Counted from the first letter of the stretch, positions 1 through 6,617 are shown. The stretch: 8,108 bases of DNA from an uncultured Thermomicrobiales bacterium (GCA_902806355.1 CADCWI010000031.1:1-8108), one strand, 5' to 3'. Notes: generated by a model from the sequence alone, not told the origin. Program-made: numbers and translations.

Positions 1-332
1 GGGTGTGCCGCGCGCCCTCCGTTGCACCGGGCCAGGCGCAGCCGTCCGGTCGGACTCAGCGTCGCGTTACAGCGGTACGGGAGGAGCGCCTGATTGTGTG
101 CTAGCCCTCGGTTTGCTCCACAGCTCACCGGGCGTCCTCCTTATCCAGACCCGGCTTGCTCACGTCACCGACTTCACAGGGCCGGCCGGTGCGAGCCGCG
201 TGCTTCTGGCCTTCGGCCGGCCGATGTCGGTCAACGGCACAGCCTCGCCTTCACCTCGTTTCGGGCGCGAACTCCGAGCTGAAGGGCTGAGTGACCCTAG
301 CGACGGTTGAAACGCCGTGCTGGTCGGGATCG
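1..332. other. left-edge region without a supportable gene
   Basis: Open frames exist here, the longest about 100 codons on the plus strand from position 5. Their translations are rich in Arg, Pro, Ser and Gly, show no recognisable domain, and have no convincing ribosome binding site. On the minus strand every frame is closed by stops before position 175, and I found no start codon for an ORF running off the left edge. The stretch lies downstream of the minus-strand PEP mutase family gene. It contains a 9-bp GC-rich inverted repeat (180-188 and 214-222) but no clear terminator with a T-run. It is probably intergenic, or a decayed sequence I cannot identify. Confidence 0.5.
180..222. repeat. 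GC-only inverted repeat, 9-bp arms
   Basis: The arms GGCCGGCCG (180-188) and CGGCCGGCC (214-222) are perfect reverse complements separated by 25 bases. Each arm contains the self-complementary octamer GGCCGGCC. The repeat lies about 110 bp past the stop of the minus-strand PEP mutase family gene, so it could form a hairpin in the read-through transcript, but no T-run follows. In GC-rich DNA a repeat of this kind can arise by chance. Confidence 0.3.
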
Positions 333-1121
333 TCAGACCGATGCGCTGGAGGCGCGTGCGATGTCGGCGAGTGCCGCCGTCATGCTCGCATAGGTTTTGC
401 TCATCAATGTGCCCGCAAAACTTACGCGGGCGACCCCAAGTTGCGCCAGGCGTGGGAGGGGCGGGGCTGCCGCTCCCAGGATATTCACCGGTCCATTGAC
501 CCGAGCCACGAAATCAGCGATCTGGGCCTCGGCCGCCATCTTGATGGGGAATACGCAGTCAGCCCCTGCCTCGAGATAGCGGCCGGCTCGGCGCAGCGCC
601 TCGTCGAAGAGCGCGGCCTCATCTCCCGTCTGACGCATTGCGTCCAGCCGGGCGTTGATCACGATGTCGATACCTCGCTCAGCCGCGGCGTCCTTCACGG
701 CCCTCAGCCAGTCAGCGTGCTGCTCGACAGGAAGGAGCCCGCTTCCGGCGTCATGATCGGTATCCTCGATATTGCACCCGACGGCTCCAGCATCAAGGAG
801 GCGGGTGACGAACTCCACCGGCGAAAGATGGTAACCGCCCTCCATGTCCGCGGTAACCGGGATCGAGACGTTCTGGGCAATCCGCGCGACCGCGCCGAAC
901 GCCTCTTCCACGGGCATCGAGTTGGTGTCCTCGTAGCCAAGGCTCGAGGCGATCGCCCCACTTGAAGTTGCAATCACTGGAAAGCCGGCCTTCTCGACCA
1001 GCCGCGCGCTGGCGACATCCCAGGCGTTCGGCAGTACGAGAGGTCGAGCCCCATGATGGAGATCTCGGAGGAGCACCGCTTGCTCGGAAAGAGTCGCGTT
1101 CAAGGTCGTCACCTCATCCAT
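333..1121 (-). CDS. isocitrate lyase/phosphoenolpyruvate mutase family protein
   Basis: A cytosolic TIM-barrel protein of 262 aa, the usual length for the PEP mutase-like branch of the isocitrate lyase superfamily. Members make or break C-C or C-P bonds next to a carboxylate in a Mg2+-dependent way. Visible family motifs are PNAW (31-34), SSG (53-55) in the substrate loop, ADMEGGY (91-97) supplying acidic metal ligands D92 and E94, NIED (117-120), NARLD (156-160) and GADCVFP (186-192). The isocitrate lyase signature KKCGH is absent, so it is not a glyoxylate-cycle lyase. A 2-methylisocitrate lyase, oxaloacetase-like or phosphonate role cannot be chosen from sequence. Nothing phosphonate-related is nearby. 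The ATG at 1121 has only a weak upstream ribosome binding site. It starts 27 bp after the stop of the split-barrel gene, so translation may be coupled to that gene. The family call is firm and the substrate unknown. Confidence 0.9.
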   Translation of the reverse strand: MDEVTTLNATLSEQAVLLRDLHHGARPLVLPNAWDVASARLVEKAGFPVIATSSGAIASSLGYEDTNSMPVEEAFGAVARIAQNVSIPVTADMEGGYHLSPVEFVTRLLDAGAVGCNIEDTDHDAGSGLLPVEQHADWLRAVKDAAAERGIDIVINARLDAMRQTGDEAALFDEALRRAGRYLEAGADCVFPIKMAAEAQIADFVARVNGPVNILGAAAPPLPRLAQLGVARVSFAGTLMSKTYASMTAALADIARASSASV

Positions 1122-1148
1122 ATATGGAGCTATCAGGTCCGGCTCCGC

Positions 1149-1676
1149 TTAGCGCGCGAATCGCCAGCGGGTGGCACCGGCGCCGGCTTGGCCGATCGCC
1201 GTGTGGAAGACGAAGCGGTAGAGCGGCCATGGCGGCGGACCACCGTCCGCGGGACCGAACGGCGCCGTGAAACCGCCGGCGGTGACCTCGACCGGCCAGC
1301 CGGATTGCCGGATGAGAGCGCCGACCGCGTCGAGTGTCGCCGGATCGTGGACGGAGGCAGCCTCACCATCCAATACCACGTCCAGTCCTTCCAGGCGCAT
1401 CGCGATCGTGCAGGCCGGGTTGACCGCCAGGTTGCGCGATTTGCGGGTGCCCGGTCCGCTCAGGAAGTAGATGTTGCCCTCGTGCCAGCGGGCGCCGACA
1501 CGGGTGGCGTGCGGGCGACCGTTCGGCCGGACGGTGACGAGGTAGCTGGGGTGGTGGCCGCCCGGGGTATCCGGCGGTGGCGGGGCGGCGAGCAGGTCGC
1601 GCGGGAGGCTCCACTCCATCGCGGTGAGCTCCGCGGGTCCGAGGTTGGTTGTTTCGACTGGTGCGTGGTCTGTCAT
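1149..1676 (-). CDS. pyridoxamine 5'-phosphate oxidase family protein (flavin/F420 split barrel)
   Basis: A 175-aa protein with the split beta-barrel fold that binds FMN or deazaflavin F420. The core runs from about residue 44 to 110: a strand reading YLVTVRPNGRPHATRVG, then the IYFLSGPGTRKSRNLAVNP segment (69-87), where the G-x-x-R-K-x-x-N-L cofactor-phosphate motif is typical of the family. A second strand pair follows in GLDVVLDGEA (97-106), and the C-terminal YRFVFHTAIG to WRF closes the barrel. Such proteins are usually oxidoreductases of unknown substrate rather than true PdxH. The frame is open upstream to 1805. I chose the ATG at 1676 because GGAGGG sits 6 nt before it and family similarity begins near there. 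It follows the DUF899 gene by 109 bp and precedes the PEP mutase family gene by 27 bp, which suggests an operon with the latter. Confidence 0.88.
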   Translation of the reverse strand: MTDHAPVETTNLGPAELTAMEWSLPRDLLAAPPPPDTPGGHHPSYLVTVRPNGRPHATRVGARWHEGNIYFLSGPGTRKSRNLAVNPACTIAMRLEGLDVVLDGEAASVHDPATLDAVGALIRQSGWPVEVTAGGFTAPFGPADGGPPPWPLYRFVFHTAIGQAGAGATRWRFAR

Positions 1677-1778
1677 CGGTTGCCCTCCGGTTCGTGGTCG
1701 TGTCCGGCACAGGCCAGGGTCTGTGGTATGTGACTGGACGTCGGAAATGGCGGATGCGTGACGCGACGCCAGACGCGA

Positions 1779-1794
1779 GGGCGCTTCAGCGCCC
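1779..1794. repeat. short palindrome over the DUF899 stop codon
   Basis: GGGCGCT (1779-1785) and AGCGCCC (1788-1794) are perfect reverse complements separated by two bases, and the minus-strand TGA stop lies inside. In RNA this would be a small 6-bp hairpin with a 4-nt loop. No T-run follows it on the minus strand. It could slow exonucleases or weakly attenuate transcription before the next gene, but it may be a chance GC-rich palindrome. Confidence 0.3.
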
Positions 1795-2559
1795 GGCGGT
1801 GCCAAGGTCGTCGGAGCGTCCGGCTTCGAGTCTCGACCACTGGGCGATGGGGCGTCCGTTGGTGGTCCATACCTCGGAGTCCCATGGTTGGGGCCAGCCG
1901 GCGGGCGAGTCCTCCCAGGTTTCCTGTCTCCCGTACACGGTCATGTCCCACAACCCATGGGTGGGGGCCATCACCTCGATGCCGCGGCCGCTGGTCCAAT
2001 AGGTCTCGAACACCTTGTCGCCGTCCCGCAGGAAGCACATCAGGTAGAACCGCTCGAACGGGCGCCCAGCCCACAGTGACTCGGCGGAGTCTCGAACCGA
2101 GTACCATGGCACGTCCCAGCCCATGAAGTCGCGGTAGCGCACGCTCTCGTCGTAGGAGCCCTTGCAAAAGGTGGCGTAGGTGACGTCGCGGGAATGCAGG
2201 TAGGCCAGCTCGCGCACCTGCCCATTGAAGAACGTGCAGCCCTCGCACTGGGCGGCGGAGGGTCGGCCAGGCCACCACGCGTGAAAATAGGCGATCAGCT
2301 GACGACGGCCCTCGAAGGTCTCCAACAGCGTGATCGGACCGCTCGGGCCGATCAGCGTGATGGCGGGGTCCACCTCGACCATCGGCAGGCGCCGCCGTGC
2401 CGCGGCGATCGCGTCACCCTCCCGGGTGTGCGCCTTCTCTCGGACCCGCAGCCGGTCCAGCTCGGCCTGGAAGGTCGCCCGGTCGACGGCCGGTGGCAGA
2501 GCGCAGGTATCGCCGCTATCGGCCGCTGGCACTTCCGGATTGTGCGAAGGACTGCTCAT
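1786..2559 (-). CDS. DUF899 family thioredoxin-like protein
   Basis: A 257-aa protein of the DUF899 family, predicted thioredoxin-fold dithiol-disulfide oxidoreductases with no established substrate. An N-terminal helix, rich in charged residues (about 28-58), leads into the LPMVEVDPAITLIGPSGPITLLETF region. The family core follows: LIAYFHAWWP (88-97), then CEGC (105-108), a CxxC pair where thioredoxins carry their active site, then LHSRDVTYATF (121-131) and FMGWDVPWYS (145-154). The C-terminal YWTSGRGIEVMAPTHGLWDMTVYGRQETWEDSP is typical of this family. There is no signal peptide, so it is cytosolic. The frame is open to 2637, but AGGAGG lies 5 nt before the ATG at 2559 and fixes that start. 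It is 163 bp downstream of the ArsR-SRPBCC regulator gene, an arrangement common in high-GC bacteria, so it is a candidate target of that regulator. Confidence 0.92.
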   Translation of the reverse strand: MSSPSHNPEVPAADSGDTCALPPAVDRATFQAELDRLRVREKAHTREGDAIAAARRRLPMVEVDPAITLIGPSGPITLLETFEGRRQLIAYFHAWWPGRPSAAQCEGCTFFNGQVRELAYLHSRDVTYATFCKGSYDESVRYRDFMGWDVPWYSVRDSAESLWAGRPFERFYLMCFLRDGDKVFETYWTSGRGIEVMAPTHGLWDMTVYGRQETWEDSPAGWPQPWDSEVWTTNGRPIAQWSRLEAGRSDDLGTAGR

Positions 2560-2722
2560 GTTTGCCTCCTGAACTGGTTGGCCCATGGTTGGACTACGAT
2601 CAAGGTGAGTCCGGGAAACGGCCGACGAGTGGGACACGGGGCACCCCGTATCGCCATCAAGGCGAGGTCATGCGCCAACGCCGCACTGCCGAACGGGCTA
2701 TCGCAATCGCAGGAACGCCGTC

Positions 2723-3505
2723 TCAAGCGTGTGGGTGCGGCATCTCCCACACCCCGGACAAAACCTCTCCGGTTTCGAGCAGTGACTTGAGGTTGGCCAA
2801 GACCGTCGGCCATCCGTACGAGATTCCATCGAGCATCGCCTGGTCGGACAGGTTCTCGTGTGTCACGGTGAGCCGGACGATGCCCTGGTGCGGCTCGATG
2901 AGGAACGTGACGACCGAGGGGCCTTCTGGCGGATCCTTGCCGGGCTCCTCGAAGGTGACCACGAGGCGATGCGGGGGCTCGGTCTCGATCACGCGACCGG
3001 CGATATCGACGATGCCTGACTCATCGACGCGCCGGTGCTCCCAGATCGATCCCGGCTGCCAATCCGAGACGTTGGCATTTCTCCAGTAACGCGCCGTCAG
3101 GTCCGCATCGGTCAGGGCTTGCCAGACCTGCTCCGCGCTGGCGCGGATGTAGGTGGCATAGACGTAGGTCGGCACGGATGTGGTCTGGTTGTTCACGGCG
3201 TACTCCTCCGCTCGATTCCTGATCGCGCTGATCGCGTGCAGGCGGGGCTTGTCGAATCCTGAGATCCAGCGCTCCTCGATCTCGTGGATCGGTGCCGGGT
3301 TGAGGTAGTGGAGCCGCTCCCGTCCACGCCGCACGACGATGACGAGGTTGGCACGCTCGAGGATGTCGAGATGCTGGGTCGCTGACTGGCGGGCCATCCC
3401 GAGGCGTTCGCACAGCTCGCTCAGCGTCTGGCCGTTGTGCTCCCGCAAACGATCCAGCAGGAGTCGACGTGTCGGGTCGGCAAGTGCCTTGAATATCTCA
3501 TCCAT
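2723..3505 (-). CDS. ArsR-family winged-helix regulator fused to an SRPBCC/AHSA1 domain
   Basis: A 260-aa two-domain protein. Residues 1-100 form an ArsR-type winged helix: FKALADPTRRLLLDRL (5-20), the helix-turn-helix TLSELCERLGMARQSATQHL (27-46), and a wing around VVRRGRERLHYLN (57-69). Residues 114-245 form an SRPBCC/AHSA1 (Hsp90 ATPase activator-like) domain: YVYATYIRASAEQVWQALTD, then W149-Q-P-G-S, IETEPPHRLVVTFEEP (173-188) and SYGWPTVLANLKSLLETG (229-246). SRPBCC domains enclose a hydrophobic ligand pocket, so a ligand-responsive repressor is likely. The metal-binding ELCVCDL-type cysteine motif of arsenic or cadmium sensors is missing; the equivalent stretch reads ELCERLG. The frame is open to 3853, but the ATG at 3505 starts the ArsR homology, has GAGGCGAGAG upstream, and lies about 20 nt after a good promoter. 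An inverted repeat in that promoter suggests autorepression. Confidence 0.93.
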   Translation of the reverse strand: MDEIFKALADPTRRLLLDRLREHNGQTLSELCERLGMARQSATQHLDILERANLVIVVRRGRERLHYLNPAPIHEIEERWISGFDKPRLHAISAIRNRAEEYAVNNQTTSVPTYVYATYIRASAEQVWQALTDADLTARYWRNANVSDWQPGSIWEHRRVDESGIVDIAGRVIETEPPHRLVVTFEEPGKDPPEGPSVVTFLIEPHQGIVRLTVTHENLSDQAMLDGISYGWPTVLANLKSLLETGEVLSGVWEMPHPHA

Positions 3506-3532
3506 CTCTCTCGCCTCACCGCTCACGGGTCG

Positions 3533-3562
3533 ATTATGCAGGCAAATACCTGCATAAGTCAA
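3533..3562 (-). promoter_or_regulatory. sigma-70-like promoter of the ArsR-SRPBCC gene
   Basis: Read on the minus strand, TTGACT (3562-3557) is followed after 18 bp by CATAAT (3538-3533). Each hexamer matches five of six consensus positions. Transcription would start near 3526, about 20 nt before the ATG at 3505, leaving just enough leader for the GAGG-containing ribosome binding site. The region is locally AT-rich within GC-rich DNA, as expected for a promoter. Confidence 0.75.
3534..3557. promoter_or_regulatory. probable operator of the ArsR-SRPBCC regulator (9-6-9 inverted repeat)
   Basis: TTATGCAGG (3534-3542) and CCTGCATAA (3549-3557) are perfect reverse complements separated by six bases. 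The 24-bp element fills the spacer of the predicted promoter and overlaps the -10 hexamer, so a bound dimer would block RNA polymerase. Size and AT-rich ends fit ArsR/SmtB operators. I saw no second copy before the DUF899, split-barrel or AhpD-like genes, so this site may control only the regulator and anything co-transcribed with it. Confidence 0.75.
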
Positions 3563-4187
3563 TCCCCTTGCCCCTAGTCGCTTGACGAGCCCGGACGGGT
3601 CTGGCGCCGTCATTCTCCGGCAGCGGATGGGCGATCCTGCGGCATGCCTGTGCCGGCCCCGTGTGACCGATTTTCGCACCAGGGGCGGGTAGACGATCAG
3701 GTGCCCCTGCGGCGCCATGGCGGCCATGGACGCTCTCCCGCCCGGACGGTTCGGAGTCACCAAAACAGCCACCTGGCTACGAATTCCGCCCGCGTTGCCG
3801 GAGAGATAGCCGATATGCATGACCATGCGCACGGTCTGGGTGACCGCTGCCAAGCCTTACTCATTATCCGCCGGGGGTCCGAGGAGTAGGGGAGCGCGTC
3901 GAACGCAGCTCCGGACCTGGCGTCGCGCAGGTCGACCCGAACGGGACGGGCTTGTGCCGCCGGAATGTGGTCTCCCGGGAGGCAGCCCTGGAACTCGTCG
4001 AATCCCTCGCCAGGCCGGCAACGCAGGCGCAATGACAGCGCCAGGGGTGACATCGGGAGGTGTCCCGCCAGCCAACCAGGCTGACTCCCGGGGCGCATAG
4101 CCACTACGCCGCCGGAAGGCGCAACTTCGCAGGGGGAGGGGCCCACTGGCTGCTCTTGTTGTCACCGAACCCGCTGGCCGGTACATC
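3563..4187. other. gene-poor stretch between the regulator promoter and the 4188 hairpin
   Basis: Open frames of about 80 to 130 codons occur on both strands. Their translations are Arg-, Gly- and Pro-rich, match no domain I recognise, and overlap in competing frames, as expected by chance in GC-rich DNA. No frame has both a good ribosome binding site and a plausible protein start. I looked for tRNA arms, for a riboswitch-like B12 box and for insertion-sequence ends, and found none that I can support. The stretch may be true intergenic DNA, a decayed gene, or an unrecognised non-coding RNA. Confidence 0.45.
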
Positions 4188-4228
4188 CAGCGCGAAGAGG
4201 GCACACATCGTGTGCCCTCTTCGCGCTG
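4188..4228. terminator. perfect 19-bp hairpin, terminator-like
   Basis: Arms at 4188-4206 and 4210-4228 are exact reverse complements of 19 bp with the three-base loop ATC. On the plus strand the stem is followed by TTTGCATAT, a weak T-run. On the minus strand no T-run follows. It lies 108 bp past the stop of the minus-strand AhpD-like gene and could end that transcript, or end an unrecognised plus-strand transcript. The stem is strong; the direction is not decided by sequence. Confidence 0.6.
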
Positions 4229-4336
4229 TTTGCATATAAGGTGACGGAATCATATCGAAAAGACGCCGCTCCCAAGCTTTCCACAGGACGAGCGGTGGCA
4301 TGCGCAATGAAATACGCCCTGGTTGCCGCAACCGCG

Positions 4337-4846
4337 TCAGGCGGTTATCGCGGCGAGGCTGGACTCGGATGGTGCGGCCTCAAGGGTGGCCTCTGGAGTA
4401 AACGTGAACCGTGGTGGCGGGTTCTGGAACGCGATGTTGAGCCGGTTCCAGCCGTTGATCGCGATCACGGCGAGCGTCAGATCCGCCATTTCCCGCGCGC
4501 TGAACTGTGACCTGGCCTCGGCGAAGATATCGTCGGGAACCTGATGGTTGGGCAGCGTCGTCACGGCTTCGGTCCAGGCCAGAGCCGCCCGTTCACGATC
4601 GGAGAACCAGGGTGCCTCCCGCCACGCGTTAAGGACGTGAATGCGTTCTTCGCGTTCGCCGTTCTTGCGCAGGTCGTCGGCGTGCATGACCAAGCAGTAG
4701 GCGCAGCCATTGATCTGGGAAGCCCGCATCTCTACGAGGCTAAGCAGCTGGGGATCGAGGTCCGTCGAGCGCAGATACGCACCCACGCTGATCAATTGCT
4801 CATGTGCACCCTGCATCGCGTCGGCACCAAGATACCTGTTGGACAT
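4337..4846 (-). CDS. carboxymuconolactone decarboxylase family protein (AhpD-like)
   Basis: A 169-aa cytosolic protein with the AhpD-like helical fold. The signature lies in EMRASQINGCAYCLVMHADDLRKNG: redox pair C48-x-x-C51 followed by H55, with E39 upstream, which matches the alkylhydroperoxidase AhpD core and proton-relay pattern. Proteins with this CxxC-x3-H motif usually reduce peroxides or relay electrons, whereas true carboxymuconolactone decarboxylases lack the pair. Helical segments follow: FSDRERAALAWTEAVTTL (91-108) and FSAREMADLTLAVIAINGWNRLNIAF (124-149), which is typical of the family. The frame is open to 4978, but an AGGGAGA ribosome binding site 8 nt before the ATG at 4846 and the start of homology fix that start. 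It stands alone, with a terminator hairpin upstream (4994-5028) and a long gap downstream. Its redox chemistry is in keeping with the DUF899 and split-barrel genes to its left. Confidence 0.92.
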   Translation of the reverse strand: MSNRYLGADAMQGAHEQLISVGAYLRSTDLDPQLLSLVEMRASQINGCAYCLVMHADDLRKNGEREERIHVLNAWREAPWFSDRERAALAWTEAVTTLPNHQVPDDIFAEARSQFSAREMADLTLAVIAINGWNRLNIAFQNPPPRFTFTPEATLEAAPSESSLAAITA

Positions 4847-4993
4847 GGATTCGTTCTCCCTGGAGTTTCGCCGGCACGATGATGATGGGTCCGGCGCTTT
4901 GGCACGTGACGCGGCACATCCGCGTCCGATAGGGAGACGAGCGAGCACGGGAGTGTGTGACAGCGTTGGTCCGTCCAAGCTGGCGACCGCAAG

Positions 4994-5028
4994 GAAACCC
5001 CGGTGATCGGTCCGATCACCGGGGTTTC
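4994..5028 (-). terminator. hairpin terminator after the VWA gene
   Basis: Arms at 4994-5009 and 5013-5028 are perfect 16-bp reverse complements around a three-base loop. The arms end in GAAACCCC and GGGGTTTC, so in the minus direction the stem closes with GGGGTTTCCTT, a short U-rich end. It begins 38 bp past the stop of the VWA gene and precedes the AhpD-like gene, so it should insulate the two. The near-symmetrical ends would also allow termination on the other strand. Confidence 0.75.
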
Positions 5029-5066
5029 GTCTCGTGAAACGTGTGGTGTGATGTGCGTCCGGACCG

Positions 5067-6308
5067 CTACGAGCCGGCTGTGAAGATTTCGAGCTGGGTC
5101 GCCGTGCCCGGCAGGCATTGCACCTCGGCGGAGATCAGGATCGGGTCACCGACGCGCTCCAGCAGGTCGATCCGGTAGATGCCCGGCAGGACCCAGATGT
5201 AGTCGCCTTGCTCGAATTGATCCTGCCAGACGACGATCCCGGAGAGATCCGCGACGGTGTAGATCTCACCGGCGCCCTGCGGGAACTTGAGCAGCGAGCC
5301 CCGGATCCAGGTCGTTCGGCCCGCCTCGATATTGACGCGAACCGTTGACTGCGACCCGCTCGGATTGGCCCAGGTCACCTCGCAGACGCCGACGTTGAGC
5401 TCGACGCGATTGGAGTCGGTGAGGGTGACGCTCTGCACCTCGCCGTCCGGGTTGGAATCCGTCGCGCCGGTGCGGCAGGAGATTGTGGCGCGAGGCCAGA
5501 CGTCTCCGAAGGCCTCGATCTCGAGGATGCCGAGCTGAACGACGACCTGGAGTTCTTCGAGCACTGTGAACAGCGCGGCATTCAATTCCTCGGCACTGTT
5601 CGCGCTCAGGTTGAGACCGCCACCGGCATCGGCGATGCACTGGAGCGTTGCGTTCTCTTCCTGGGTCAGGCCGAAGCCGATGACGTACGTCGTGACCTGC
5701 GCCTCGCTCTCGGCAAGTGCACGAGCCACGGCACACGGGTCGCCACCGCAGGTCTCGAGACCATCAGTGACGAGGACGATCGCGTTCACCTCGTTCTCAC
5801 CGGGGGCCTGGAAATCCTCCGCTGCCCGCTGCATGGAGAGGGTCAGCGGCGTCCAACCGACCGGCTGGTAACTGGCGACCGCGTCGCGGAGCGCCTGCTT
5901 GTTGGTGCCCTCGATCGGAACAACAAGCTCGGTGGACTGGCAACTTTCCGCCCGGTCCGCCTCCTGGTTGCTGCCCAAATGTCCATAGACGCGGAAGCCA
6001 ACGTTGACGCCTTCCCGCTCCGGGATAGCATCAATAACCCCTCCGAGGACGTCTTTAGCGGCGTCGATCCGCGTTACGCCTGGGGTGATCTCCTGGGCCA
6101 TCGAGCCCGACGAGTCGAACACGAGCTCGACATTGACCGTGCCCGCGCCGGATTGCGTCGGGCTGGTCGGTGTCGACGGCGCGTCCTGCGCGGCGGCCGT
6201 GGCGTCGCCCCAGGCACTCGTGCCAAATCCCGGGAAGAGCGCCAGCAGCAACACTCCGGCGATCAGCAGGCGTACGAGCCAGCGGTGCGATTGAATCGAG
6301 GTCTGCAT
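5067..6308 (-). CDS. secreted von Willebrand factor type A (VWA) domain protein
   Basis: A 413-aa exported protein. The N-terminus has basic residues, a hydrophobic core (11-28) and small residues suited to signal peptidase cleavage near 31-41. A Thr/Pro/Ser linker (43-56) leads to a VWA domain (about 57-255) with a complete metal-ion-dependent adhesion site: DSSGS (65-69), T153 in GWTPLT, and D182 in VTDGLETCGGDPC. The E-T-C-G-G-D-P-C motif is frequent in bacterial Ca-activated chloride channel-like VWA proteins, but no channel segments are present. Residues 258-413 are beta-rich, perhaps two Ig- or carboxypeptidase-regulatory-like modules. The seven cysteines of the mature part suggest disulfides. 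The frame is open to 6389, but the signal peptide begins at the ATG at 6308, which follows a GGGGAAGTGG stretch. It is divergent from the TEVP-repeat gene and ends before a hairpin terminator. A role in adhesion or protein binding outside the cell is inferred. Confidence 0.9.
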   Translation of the reverse strand: MQTSIQSHRWLVRLLIAGVLLLALFPGFGTSAWGDATAAAQDAPSTPTSPTQSGAGTVNVELVFDSSGSMAQEITPGVTRIDAAKDVLGGVIDAIPEREGVNVGFRVYGHLGSNQEADRAESCQSTELVVPIEGTNKQALRDAVASYQPVGWTPLTLSMQRAAEDFQAPGENEVNAIVLVTDGLETCGGDPCAVARALAESEAQVTTYVIGFGLTQEENATLQCIADAGGGLNLSANSAEELNAALFTVLEELQVVVQLGILEIEAFGDVWPRATISCRTGATDSNPDGEVQSVTLTDSNRVELNVGVCEVTWANPSGSQSTVRVNIEAGRTTWIRGSLLKFPQGAGEIYTVADLSGIVVWQDQFEQGDYIWVLPGIYRIDLLERVGDPILISAEVQCLPGTATQLEIFTAGS

Positions 6309-6442
6309 TGTTTCCACTTCCCCTTCGAGATCGTCAACCGAACCTGCACCTTGACGTGCATGACGGAACGTGTGGTGTGTCACCACCACGATCGATGTAC
6401 CCGACGTTTCCGATTCCGAATTTGATTCTAGCGCGGTTTTGG

Positions 6443-6491
6443 CGCTTCATGTGTGTACGCTGCGTGATGGAACGCGAGGAAGCATGAAGCG
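6443..6491. repeat. inverted repeat in the divergent promoter region
   Basis: CGCTTCATG (6443-6451) and CATGAAGCG (6483-6491) are perfect 9-bp reverse complements separated by 31 bases. The two half-sites are about four helical turns apart, so they could bind a dimer or looped regulator acting on both divergent genes. The right arm overlaps the possible ECF-type promoter of the plus-strand gene. A chance origin cannot be excluded. Confidence 0.4.
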
Positions 6492-6604
6492 TGCCTTAAG
6501 GAATCACGGGATGACCGCTCGAGTGATGGCGTAAATGCTGCGCGTCCTCCACAATACTCCTCTATCTGCGCCGTGCGCAACGGATACAAATCAGGGTCAG
6601 GTTC

Positions 6605-6610
6605 AAGGAG
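6605..6610 (+). promoter_or_regulatory. ribosome binding site fixing the start of the TEVP-repeat gene
   Basis: AAGGAG lies 7 nt before the ATG at 6618, near-ideal spacing. The codons that follow encode a clear signal peptide. Together they establish the start of the partial gene on the right. Confidence 0.85.
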
Positions 6611-6617
6611 CTGAACG

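Larger units (their letters stand above)
6309..6617. other. divergent intergenic region between the VWA and TEVP-repeat genes
   Basis: These 309 bp should hold the promoters of both surface-protein genes. For the VWA gene, TAGAAT (minus strand, 6431-6426) is a possible -10, but its -35 is poor. For the plus-strand gene I see no good sigma-70 pair. GGAAC (6469-6473) and CGT (6490-6492), 16 bp apart, resemble an extracytoplasmic-function sigma promoter, which is a weak match. The region also holds a 9-bp inverted repeat (6443-6491) and a small palindrome GTGGTG-TGT-CACCAC (6372-6386). No open frame here looks like a gene. Confidence 0.55.

Noticed and set aside
291..965. 224-codon plus-strand frame
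   Set aside because: It lies opposite the well-supported PEP mutase family gene and its translation shows no domain. It is a shadow in GC-rich DNA.
3506..3853. Extended N-terminus of the ArsR-SRPBCC gene
   Set aside because: The extension reads through the promoter and operator, and has no similarity to the family. The ATG at 3505 begins the ArsR domain and has a ribosome binding site.
4040..4160. Possible cobalamin riboswitch, suggested by AGTCAGCCTGG on the minus strand
   Set aside because: The conserved B12-box and the remaining core elements are not present in order, and no cobalamin-related gene follows.
4847..4978. Extended N-terminus of the AhpD-like gene
   Set aside because: The residues are Arg/Ser/Pro-rich and atypical of the family. 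A good ribosome binding site precedes the ATG at 4846.
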